Shown piece by piece: positions 54,635 to 64,000 of a stretch of 64,000 nucleotides of DNA (position 1 is the first letter of the stretch; every line of letters begins with the position of its first letter). The notes beneath the pieces are model-generated. The model searched no databases. It saw only the letters and a program-made list of their open reading frames with translations, and was not told the origin of the DNA. This DNA comes from Voacanga thouarsii (Eukaryota; Streptophyta; Magnoliopsida; Gentianales; Apocynaceae), in NCBI GenBank assembly GCA_026120185.1, contig JANUWF010001176.1, forward strand, positions 4,907,501 through 4,971,500, given 5' to 3'. Both the position numbers and the translations under genes were made by a program.

Positions 54635-54964
54635 TACTATTCCCTCCGTTTCAAAATAGTTGTTCATGAAGCTTTGAGCACACAGATTAAGGGGGTTGAA
54701 AATAATAAAACAAATTAGATAAAGTTCTTGTTTTACCCTTATTAAATACACTTTTCTTGTTTCCAAAGGCATTAACACTACTATTGTATTCTTTCTTGTT
54801 CCCAGATATCTTTCTTGTTCCCAAATATCATTATTTTTCTCTTCTTTTCGTTGTGTATACTAAGAGCACACTGTCTTTTTATATTCTCTTCAGAGTACAT
54901 TGCAGCCACAACTTTGTTTTCCTTTTCTATTTTGTAAGGATTTAAAATTGAAAAAGAGGTTGGA

Positions 54965-56910
54965 ATGAGTCCAAATTGCCATTGGCAACCCAAGGTTGGA
55001 ACAAGTTCAAAACGCCATCAACAAATCCTTGGAAGAATTGATCAGAATGTTGATTTGAGGGAAACTATTTCGTCAAAGTTCTACTCTAATTTTGGAAAAG
55101 AGAACATGGTGTTTGATCTAAATTTACACCTAAATGAACAAGTTAATCTCATTGATCTTAATTTGCATCCTCCAATTGAAGATGCGCGAATTCATTCTGC
55201 AAATGTTGGTAAGTTGCTCGATGTTTATCTTACTCGGTTATTATTTCTAATCATTTTTAGTTTTGACTGCAGATGAGGAATATGATAACCTTATTAGTCA
55301 TAATTTGGATCCTCCTGCGAAAGATCTACAAATTACTTCTACAAACATGGGTAAGTTGCTCAATATTTAGAAGAAAAATTCTCTGATTTTCCAATTCACA
55401 AACATTGCATTATTTACAAATGAAGAAGATGATAATCTTTTTTTTATCATAATGTGGATCCTCGCATAGAAGATTTGAATTCTCCTTCCTCAATTATAGG
55501 TAAGTCTTTTATGTATTTCTTACTTGGTTGAGAATTTTATGAGATTTTATCCTTGTATAGATGAATGTGTTATAAATTCTTTCTATTTTAGATTGATATA
55601 CTCCCAGGAGAGATTAGAGTTAAGAATACGTACTTATCAGACTGACTACGTCATGCTATCGATGATGCTTTGTTGGAGAGAAGTATTGGTGGAAAACTAA
55701 AAAGAGATACTGCAACAATTGTTGTGGAGTTATATTTAGTTAGTGGATACATTATTTGGCGTATTTGGACAAGTTCAAGAAGTACTAGCACAGATGGTGA
55801 AACAGTGGATGTTTCTAATAGAAAGGTTAAAAATTGTGGCTGCAAGAGGATTGAAATTGATGTCAACTGTATCCATGAGATACCCTTACATCAGAGAACA
55901 ATGCAAGCGTCTTTGGCTAATGTCTTGGGTAGCAACAAAAGCAAAGTGTCAAGACTTTCGAAATCGGGATCTATAACGTGACATACAAATGCCATCAAGC
56001 TGTATTTGAAAGAAGAAAACAAAATAGTGAGATTGAAGTTTTGCATCTCAATGCTAGAGGAAAATAGTCTGGTTCATGAGTTGAAGTTTGTTAACATGTT
56101 CAACATGGTGCACATCAATGAAAAATAGTTTTACATGACAAAAAAAATCAGAGAAATACTATCTTCTAAAGGATGAAGAGAATCCTATATGGATGTGTAA
56201 GAACACAAATTTCATTGGAAAAATGATGTTCTTGGCTACTATAGCACGTCCAAGATTTGATTATGAAGGAAATGTAACTTTCTCAAGGTAAGATAGGTAT
56301 TTTTCCTTTCACAACCAAGGAACCAGCAAGGTAGAATAGTGTTAATCGGAGAGCTGGAACAATGGTGACAAAACTAATGACATTTGTTACAACAGACATA
56401 GTGAAATTCTACATTATTGAAAAAGCATTGCTAGAAATTCGAATTAAATGGCCAAGATCTTATTCAAGACATCCTATCTTTATTCAGCAAGATAATGCTA
56501 GGACTCATATTGACTCAAATGATCAAGAATTTTGTGAAGCCAGTTCATCTCTTGGTTTTGATATTCGAATGATTTGTTAGCCACCTAACTCTCCCAATCT
56601 TAACGTATTAGATCTTGGGTTTTTCAGGGCTATACAATCGTTGCAAAAAAAAAAGCAACCTGCAAAAACCATAGATGAGCTTCTTTTTTTAGATGAGAAG
56701 TCATTTTCAAAATATTGTGTGGAAAAATCGAATCGCATTTTCTCAACATTGCAACTTTGTATGACTAAGGTGATGGAAGTTGATGGTTCCAACAATTATG
56801 ATATTCCTCATATCAACAAAGCTTCTATTCCAAATGCTTGCCTTCCTGCTAAAAAAACTTATGATCCGATGGTAGTCCAAAGGGCTTTAAATAAGCTAAC
56901 TAATCTCTAA
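54965..56910 (+). pseudogene. MLE1 mariner transposase (multi-exon, broken)
   Basis: ATG 54965. Small leading exons (54965-55208, 55273-55350, about 55421-55499), each ending in a GTAAGT donor and each coding a D-L-N/D-P motif (IDLNLHPPIEDARI; HNLDPPAKDLQI; HNVDPRIEDLNS). Main exon from 55592: GGKLKRDTATIVVELYLVSG, VKNCGCKRIEID, IPLHQRTMQASLANVLGSNK (DNA-binding helices), MVHINEK then stop then FYMTKKI, RHPIFIQQDNARTHIDSND (about 56475), stop, QPPNSPNLNVLDLGFFRAIQ (56580), ending NKLTNL at 56910. The first and third catalytic aspartates are Asn (HINEK for HIDEK; SPNLN for SPDLN); only QQDNA keeps Asp. At least three stops and frame changes. Confidence 0.88.
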
Positions 56911-57509
56911 TATAGGTGAGATGTATATATTATTTTCAGTTCTTTATATCTTTGACTAATAGATAAATTTGTTTGTAATATGTCTCAAGATGAATCATTA
57001 TGTATATGTTTTTTTTTTAAGGTTTTCAAATGGTGATCTCATCTTCTTCTTTACATCTTTCTAATTCTGAAAGGTAGCTTGCACATAGTAAATGTTGTAC
57101 CTGATATCTATGAGGTGTATATTGCTGTGGTTACTTGGACACTATAGTCATCCATCATTTATCAATGGCTTTAGGTTTTGATGCAATTTGATGTTTTAGT
57201 GAAATGTATTTGGTGCCGTTTTTTCTCTTGGAATAGATCTTTCTCAAAATAATTTCATTCCATTTTTTCTTGTGGAACAAAATTTCCTCAGAAAAGAGTG
57301 GCATATCCCATGTCAATGTCCTCTCTCTAAATTAACAGGAACTTGAATTCACTCAAACACGACTAATTATATAGGAATTCTTATAAGAATTGAATTTAAA
57401 AGAGCTTTTTCTAATCCACTGATCATGTGACAATAACAAAAACATCTTTTACATAATGGATAAAAGAAGAAAAAAAATGAGGAAATGATGAAGATATCCT
57501 GTGGCAAAA

Positions 57510-57587
57510 AATGAGGAAACCATATGCTGACATGATGATTCCCACAATCACACCAAACAATCTAAGTGCACTACTAGACATCTTGTG

Positions 57588-57623
<36 letters not shown>

Positions 57624-57720
57624 TATATATATATGAGGAAACCATGTGCTGACATGATGATTCCCACAATCACACGAAACAATCCCAGTGCAGTACTTCC
57701 CACAATCACACATCCAAGTG
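57510..57720. repeat. 70-bp direct repeat flanking a (TA)n run in MLE1
   Basis: ATGAGGAAACCATATGCTGA.. at about 57510 and ATGAGGAAACCATGTGCTGA.. at about 57632, each followed by CATGATGATTCCCACAATCA. The (TA)n tract at 57592-57632 lies between them. A third partial CCCACAATCACA occurs at 57699. Confidence 0.9.
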
Positions 57721-57992
57721 TAGTACTTAACCGACTATCTGCTAATAGTCTTTTGAACAAACTCTGACTCGTAAATTCATTCATATTTTATCATTATGTG
57801 CCAATCAAAAGAAAAGATGAAGATGGAATTGATCCATAGCAAACAAATTCATTTGACTTAAAAAAATGTTAAAGGAGATGACATATATTGAACTAAAAGG
57901 AAGACAGCTAGATAATTCACAGGAAGTTCCCACCTTTACTTTGCTCCTAAAAGTCTGAAAACAAAAAATCTCACTAGTGCTCGAAACATCAA

Positions 57993-58328
57993 CTAAAACT
58001 TTGGAACCCATATTCTAATCATCTGCAGTAGGAAGTGCTGAAGTTTCTCCTCTGTCGAAATCTCCCCTTCGTCATCAACTTCAAAATTCAAGTTGATTCC
58101 ATCTGCAGGCTTATTTAGATCGAAGATGGGCCTGATAGATTCAATTTCACAAACAAGTGTGCCATTTGAATCAAGGATTTCTTCATCTCTGACGCTCATG
58201 ATTCCTGTGCCATTTGAAGGTTGTTGTTTGGAGCTTATGATTGTTATTGCAATCCGATTGAACTAACAATAGTTCTTCATGAGATTTATTGGCAAAATTA
58301 AAGAAATACTCATAGTTAGAAGTATCCA
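57993..58328 (-). pseudogene. Unrecognised - strand ORF pair at the right end of MLE1
   Basis: Read from 58328: MDTSNYEYFFNFANKSHEEL, LLVQSDCNNNHKLQ, then one frame over RDEEILDSNGTLVCEIESI and RPIFDLNKPADGINLNFEVD, ending near 57993. Upstream on the - strand is a CT-rich tract (58380-58460) resembling a 5' UTR. The FDLN motif echoes MVFDLNLHLNE in the leading exon of the MLE1 transposase on the other strand. I do not recognise a family. Possibilities: an inverted copy of the transposase 5' exons, a second element gene, or a captured host exon. A single frameshift separates the two halves. Confidence 0.4.
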
Positions 58329-58691
58329 TTTCAATATTTTGATAATAACAATTGTTATTAACAAGGATCTTGTAATCTTGCAAAAACTTGAGAAGAAAAG
58401 CACAAGACGAGAAAGCAGAGGCTAGAAGAAGAAGAAGAGAGAAGAAGAATAAATAGTGAAAGTAAATGAGAAGAGAGAGACTTGGACGGATGAGGATGAG
58501 ATAAGAAGAAAGAAGTTTAGTGGAATTTTTGAGAAGCCAGAATATTCTTGGAAGCTGTTTTATTGAACTAACATAAATAGGGGTAAAATAGGAAAAAATT
58601 AATCATTACTTCTTGAAATATGTTCATGAACAAATATTTTGAAACAAAATAAAAAAGTTTTATGAACAATTATTTTGAAACGGAAGGAGTA

Positions 58692-58935
58692 TTATATACC
58701 ATTGGGATCATAGACACTGCCAAACAAATTTCACTTCTAATAAAATTAGTAAAGGTAATTAAAGAAAACCCTTAATATGGTCGATAATCTCCTGTGTCAA
58801 CGACGTTGGGCCATTATTGCTGAAGATGAAGATTATATAGTACACAACCAATAGACTATTAATACTGACCCAACCACTGAGCAACAAGAAGAATCAGTTG
58901 GTAATATTACCTCACACTTAATCTTTGATATTATC
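58692..58935. other. Copia sequence resuming after MLE1
   Basis: Leads into the env-like frame; partly open (EEQSVGNITSHLIF-like reading around 58880-58930) with stops. Confidence 0.4.
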
Positions 58936-59830
58936 TTGAATAAGTGTCGCAATGTGGTTATTGCTAGAATAAAGGAATTTCTTTTGTTCTATGTGTATGA
59001 AGATAATTTTGAAGTACATAAGGATTATAGATTTACTACTTCTAGTTTGTTCTTGAATAGTCCTGTGGATAGTGAAATAGAAATAGAAACAAGTGGGTTT
59101 TTATGGTTATTTGTTGATCCATCTCTAGTTTAAATGTTCAAAGAAATTAAGGTAGAATAAGAAATTGATTCCTTATTACATGGTATACCCATTTGCTCCT
59201 GTAAATCCTCATTCTCCTTATGCTTTTCATTCGTCTCTTGAATCAGATGTGTTAAACTGCATAATAGAGGACATAAACAAATTGTTGTTTTTGAGTAGTA
59301 AATTTGGAGAATTTGATGCATATAAGGCTATTATTCCTATGGTTAGCAAGGCTTTGAGTGGTAGAATTCTTGTGCAGTGGGATGATAAGAACACTTACCT
59401 AATTGTTCAAGAGGTAGAACTAATTGGAATCTCTGAATTGAGCTCAACAGTAAATCTTGGTCAAACTGGTATTGCTGTTGATAAAAAGAAAATTGTAGAT
59501 AGTGACATTAGACGTTAAGATGTTGGAGGATGTATCAACCTCAAGGAAAGGAAAGTCTAAGTCATCTAGAAAGGGAGGTATCCCACTAAAAAAATCCAAA
59601 CATCTTATCTCCATATCTAATGTCCATATCGTCAGTGATAAGGATAGTAAGGATAAACATAGGATTGTATTTGACAAAGGCTTCTTGGAGGAAAGGAAAA
59701 TAGATTTTCTTAAGTTTAAATCATTTGCCTTGAAATCTATTTTGCAAAAGACTGGATTGATGGAATTAGTAGACTATGTTGAACAATACAATAACTCTAT
59801 TATGAGAGAATTCTATGCAAAAATAAAGTC
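58936..59830 (+). pseudogene. SIRE env-like ORF (plant transposon protein), truncated
   Basis: The third ORF of SIRE-type copia elements, of unproven function. Segments: VIARIKEFLLFYVYEDNFEV (58960), FSLCFSFVS-like and YMVYPFAPVNPHSPYAFHSS in shifted frames, then 59502-59830 with GIPLKKSKHLISISNVHIVS, FDKGFLEERKIDFLKFKSF and ILQKTGLMELVDYVEQYNNS then IMREFYAKI. The end matches the conserved 'IPLN+P..+.NVSFH .. ++.ER.+..+AL.. .+..L+...GLM.T+..+...Y..L+.EF..N+' of these ORFs. Several frame changes; cut at 59831 by the gypsy LTR. No membrane segment or signal peptide is evident in what remains. It is classed by position downstream of pol and by the C-terminal block. Confidence 0.6.
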
Positions 59831-62800
59831 TGTAACACCCTGGAAAACCTAGGCCCGCCAGGGCCGGGGATGTCACCCCGTCCAAAGGACAAGGTGTCTT
59901 TATAACTAGGTCACAAATAAAAATTGCTGGAATAAATAATACTCAAGCTAAAAGAATTTATTACAACCCAAAAATACTTCAAAAGTACATCCATGAAATT
60001 CTAAAACAAAACCCATAATTAAAATCATCCACACTCGTCTCCCAAAGCAGTACATAAAAAAAAAAAAAACATATTCTCTTCCAAGGTAGCTACTCACCCA
60101 CAACAGGATCAACCTAAAATCATGATAAAAGGTGGTGAGACAGAAATCTCAGTAAGTCCGTGTGTGCTTTGGGTGTTTAACAGAAACAGTTCGTTGATGC
60201 AAAGTGTGAAATATTTATAAGAGAAACATTGGCAGGCAATAAACATTAGTCAAAAGCAAAAGTGGAGTTTTGGCTCTTCTAGCCATACATAAGTAATGAA
60301 ATCAACCACTCGAAAGAAAGAGATATGGGTTACCACACTTTGGGCCCCATAACCGGTCAGAATGCCTAACACATTGTGCAGACTGACAAAAGTAGGTGAT
60401 CGGCCTACTGGGCAAGATACTCCTCCTTCTCTATACCCAAACAACCACCGGGTGTCCATTCCGGCAAAAACACAGTCATTTGACTGAAACAAAATAAACT
60501 GCTAGCTCGGACCGGCACGACTCACTAGAACTGGCATCTTATCCGGGAAGGACTCACCCCTCAGAGATGGCCACCTACTGAGAGACTCACCCTAACCCTT
60601 CAAAGACTAGTCCTAATAGTCCACCCTTATTGAGTACTCAACGACATTTTCCACTTGGGATAAAATGAACAAAGCATTGTGCTTCATGAAAATAACAATG
60701 TGAGGGTTTCCAAAGCTTTGCGAGAAATTAGTTTTAGAAAGAGTTTCGAGTTTGGAAAAATCTGCTCATTAACTTTGGAATAATTCCAACGTTGGAAATA
60801 AAGATGAGTTCAACCCTCAATTGCCTTCAAATAAACGAGTGTCCATACACTCCATATTTAGCTTGACATAAGAAAACATTTCACATCGATAGGTTTTATG
60901 TTGGAGCTTACCTGATTCTTGCTCACAATAACAAGGTCTCGGACAGATGACCTAACTGTTGGGGATATGCCCTAGAGTTAATTTGTACTTATACAATTGT
61001 CATTATGTTTTATATAATAATATGAGGCTTTCCTTTCCATGAATAGTGAGTTTTGTTTTGTTGGTCATCAAGTATGTGACTTGATAGTAAAACCCTACAA
61101 TGAATACAATGACTATTCTAAAACTGTCCCTGATCGATTATTATTATTGGAATAATAATAAATTAAGATTAGTATGTTTGTGACTTGATGGCTATGTTTT
61201 ACTGGCCATAGATATTTGTGATATCGAGTCAAGACATAAATAAATGCTAGAGAACATTGTATTGGACATGACCCACTGTGAGAGTACTTCATGGAATATG
61301 TCATAAGTACTTTCTAGCCATAATAATATTGAAAGTCCTTCGACCTAAATTCATCATAGTTTCCTACTTGATAAATTCTATATTTTGACATTGTCTAAAG
61401 TTGTCTTTAACCAGATAATAAATTAGACTACTGTTGGATATAGAATAAATCAAGGAGAGGAATATGATTGATTGTGAAGGAATTTGTCCCTCTCAGTTAT
61501 GGGAGAGATATCTATGGGCCTCTTGATAAATTAGACTGTTAAAAATGCATGGCCGTGCTCAAATATATCAATCTAAGATATTGATATCATTTGTTTGAAC
61601 AGTCTACTATGAAATCAAGAAATAATTGATTAAGCTTAATAAGGATGACATGCTCCGTGCCTTATGCTTAATCTGGATATCGTGTGACAAAAGGACTAAA
61701 TATAAGATTATGGTTTGGTTCAAAGAGATCACCGATCTTCATTTAACCTGGATAGTTATAATGTTTTGCTAGAAACTGCTTATAACTTGTGGGCCATTTA
61801 AATATGATTTAGGCACACTGCCAGTGTTAAATGAATCTATAGGGTCACACAATAAGCGAACTTGTTAGGTTATTTTTCTGGTGACCAGGTTCGATGAATA
61901 TGGATGATATCCAGATTATAAGAATCTGACTCGGTAAATTAATTAGTTAAATTACCGAGATAATGGTAGAATCTTATCATATCAGTTTTAATTTAATTTG
62001 AATTTAAATTAGAATATGATAAGATATTATTAGGGTTGGACTCTAAGAGGTTCGGGGGTTTTTTAAGAAAACCCTAGCCGTCTTTTCAGAAGTCCAATTT
62101 TTCGGTTGAGAACATTCGTGCCATTCTCTACCAGAAAGAAAAAAAACCCTCTCAAACCCTAGGCGCTATCACTCCCCGGGTATCGAGTGAGTTCGCGCTG
62201 TGTATCCGATAGAGGATGTTCGCATACTGCAGCGTCTGGTGATTGTTCGGGTTGAACGTACAACAACGCAACCAGAATCGAACGATTTCGATTACAGCAA
62301 CCAGAGGTAATTCTTAAACCTTAGATCATCTTAATCGTTTACTTGGGTCCTCGGGAGGGATTCGTGGATGTTTTCCACATTTAGGAGTCCACGAACTCTA
62401 ATACTAACCCCACATGGGCAAATATAAATCTTAATCAGATTCAAGCCACAATCCACTTCCTCAATTTTAAATCAACTCAATTCACTATTACCATGATCCT
62501 AGTGTCCCAAGCTTTAAGATAAAACAATAATTGAATAGGTTTATAAGCGCAGTTTAATTTGTTATTTAAAATAATTAATGGATTAGGAAATAAATTCTAA
62601 TAAGTTGAAAGTTCAAATCTTGTTAAGGAAAATTTAGAGTTTATTTGATCAAGAACCATAGGTGGTACTAGGTAAAATAGTGATTTAATGATAGCTTAGT
62701 TGTTAGAAAATAATTGATAGCTAAAACTAGTTAAGATTAAATTTAATAAGTCTTTCTTGGAAAATAATAAGTAAATCATTAAGGGTTTTGGTCTAGTAAA

Positions 62801-64000
62801 TATTTTATTAAGTATGAATCTTTTTCATAAGGGCTTTAATTAATTTGCTTTATTTTAAATAATATTTATTTATTTTATTTTCTAGAAAATTCATTATTTA
62901 TTTGACTAAAATATCCTTTACATATATTATAATTCCAACTCTACCCTTCTTAGGGTTTTCGAAATTCTATAGCAAAAAATCATTAGTAAATATTTTATTC
63001 ATGAAATAAAATTTGCTTAGGGACAACTAGATCATGATCACGATTCCATGGTCAGAATTAACATACTCAATCCTTCAATTCATCAAATCATCCAAATCTT
63101 GTACATAGGCATAGATCTAAATTTATTATTACATGATTTAACCTCTACTAGCATAAACATGATCACGGCTTCAAAATCTAATCATGCATATAAATCCTAT
63201 TCACCCATGGTAACATAATCTCTAGCATGCTTCATCACAAATACTACCTATGACATGCATCAAATCTCAACTTATCATTAAATCCACCAATATAATCCTT
63301 CCATGCATAAATCCCATCTCCATCTCAATCATACATATACTGATGCTTCAATCAACAACATCGCATACACAAACCCATCGCCATTCATCAACCTAGAGAC
63401 ATGATTCTAAACTTTAAAGAGAGGATTGAAGGTACTTACTTGATTGATGAATGACTTGAAGGAGTTTAGAGAAGATCTCAACCCCTAGATGGCTAATCTT
63501 GTTCAAGAAGGGTGGCAAAAGCATGGTCATGGGAAAAGAGACCATTCGGCCAAGGGAGGAAATTTCGGTCCATGAGAGAGAGAGATAAAGAAGAAGAGAT
63601 CATTAGCATGCTTATTCATATAGGTTTTCATTAGAGATTAAGTTTGAAGAGGATGAAGTTGTTAGAATAAGTTTACCTTGAAGATGTTCTTGTTCTTCAC
63701 AGAAATTTCTGCTTTTTGATCCAAAGTAGCAAGATGATTTGAGGAGTTTGATGTTAATAAGGGTGTTGATGAATGCACAGCAAGGAGTAGATCAAATTTG
63801 GAGGTTTTCGTGAGGGTTTGAAGTGGTTTGGAGGGGTATTAGGTGTGGAGAAGGAGTAGGTGTTCTTGGTGTAGTGTGTGTGTGTGTGTTCTTGTTGCTT
63901 GAAGAAAATCGAGAGAGAGAGGGAGAGTTTGTGCAGCTGCCGATTTTTCTAAGGGAGTAGGTCTGGCTGAATTCTAGTAGGGTTTAGGGAGTTGATTCTC
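59831..64000 (-). mobile_element. Ty3/gypsy LTR, inverted relative to the left-edge element
   Basis: Begins TGTAACACCC, the reverse complement of the LTR end at 4048-4058. The stretch 60370-60670, inverted, aligns with 3227-3500. It runs off the right edge of the window, ending in purine/pyrimidine-rich DNA (GAGAGAGAGGGAGAG at 63911) like the pyrimidine-rich part of the left LTR. A solo LTR (60957-62403) is nested inside. With it removed at least 2.7 kb of LTR remain. No coding DNA is visible; if full length, its polyprotein would lie beyond 64000. Confidence 0.75.
60957..62403 (+). mobile_element. Probable copia solo LTR, copy C
   Basis: Starts TGTTGGGGATATGCCCTAGA, a common copia LTR start. 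A 5-bp duplication ctaac flanks it perfectly (60952-60956 and 62404-62408). Then the last bases are ..GAACTCTAATA, not CA. If instead it ended at CCCCACA (62414) no target duplication would be found. Inside, 62140-62290 is more G+C-rich, but no gene is present. Confidence 0.6.

Larger units (their letters stand above)
54635..58691 (+). mobile_element. Mariner-like element MLE1, about 4.06 kb
   Basis: TA-flanked TIRs: left TACTATTCCCTCCGTTTC AAAATAGTTGTTCAT, right inverted TACTCCTTCCGTTTC AAAATAATTGTTCAT. It holds a + strand mariner transposase relic and a short - strand ORF near the right end. It is inserted between pol and the env-like ORF of the copia element. Its ends match the MITE at 14950-15258 well beyond the TIRs. 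Confidence 0.93.
44783..59830 (+). mobile_element. SIRE-type Ty1/copia retrotransposon, degenerate and multiply interrupted
   Basis: Primer-binding site, gag, protease, integrase, RT/RNase H and an env-like ORF follow in the order of the SIRE/Maximus lineage. Insertions: CACTA NA2 (45607-48281), solo LTR B (48478-50501), mariner MLE1 (54635-58691), and a gypsy LTR that ends it at 59831. Subtracting these leaves about 6.3 kb of copia sequence. The 3' LTR is missing, cut off by the gypsy element. Confidence 0.85.

Noticed and set aside
57423..57784. ORFs with Tyr-Ile repeats
   Set aside because: They run through a (TA)n microsatellite and its flanking direct repeat inside MLE1.

Overview
This is nuclear DNA from a flowering plant, most likely a eudicot. 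It is AT-rich, with introns carrying plant GT..AG borders and plant-specific transposon families (Stowaway/mariner, CACTA with CACTAC ends, Ac-like hAT, SIRE-type Ty1/copia with an env-like ORF, Ty3/gypsy). I see no bacterial-style operon, rRNA gene or CRISPR array. I cannot name the species.

Two host genes are visible. One is intact: a 12-exon family-1 glycoside hydrolase (beta-glucosidase) on the + strand at 29203-33192, with both catalytic glutamates, a signal peptide and a continuous 516-residue frame. The other is dead: a mitochondrial glycine-cleavage H-protein (GCSH) pseudogene on the - strand at 5747-9759. It has lost its start codon and the splice acceptor of intron 1, and carries a frameshift and a stop; a probable solo LTR sits in the intron.

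Almost everything else is nested transposable elements. 1-4058: end of a Ty3/gypsy polyprotein plus its 3' LTR, abutting a copia pol fragment (4065-4390). 4391-14655: mostly unannotatable AT-rich DNA with the GCSH pseudogene and a LINE-like fragment. 14656-27693: a mariner-like element (MLE2) broken by a Stowaway MITE (14950-15258), a non-autonomous CACTA (16852-18170) and an 8.4 kb hAT (18678-27078, perfect 8-bp target duplication); the hAT itself contains a 2 kb solo LTR and a 195-bp minisatellite. 27694-33952: the beta-glucosidase locus with two copies of one Stowaway MITE, one upstream and one in intron 2. 33953-42879: a small CACTA followed by an 8 kb coding CACTA with truncated TNPD and a second transposon gene. 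44783-59830: a degenerate SIRE-like copia (primer-binding site, gag, pol, env-like ORF) cut by a second non-autonomous CACTA, a second copy of the 2 kb solo LTR, and a 4 kb mariner (MLE1). 59831-64000: a gypsy LTR of the same family as the one at the left edge but in opposite orientation, with a further solo LTR inside.

The elements explain each other. The 309-bp MITE at 14950-15258 looks like the two ends of MLE1 joined together. Three non-autonomous CACTAs carry the same tRNA-like block. Target duplications and interrupted reading frames let the order of insertion be read from sequence alone. All element coding regions are broken; the beta-glucosidase is the only gene here I would predict to make a working protein.
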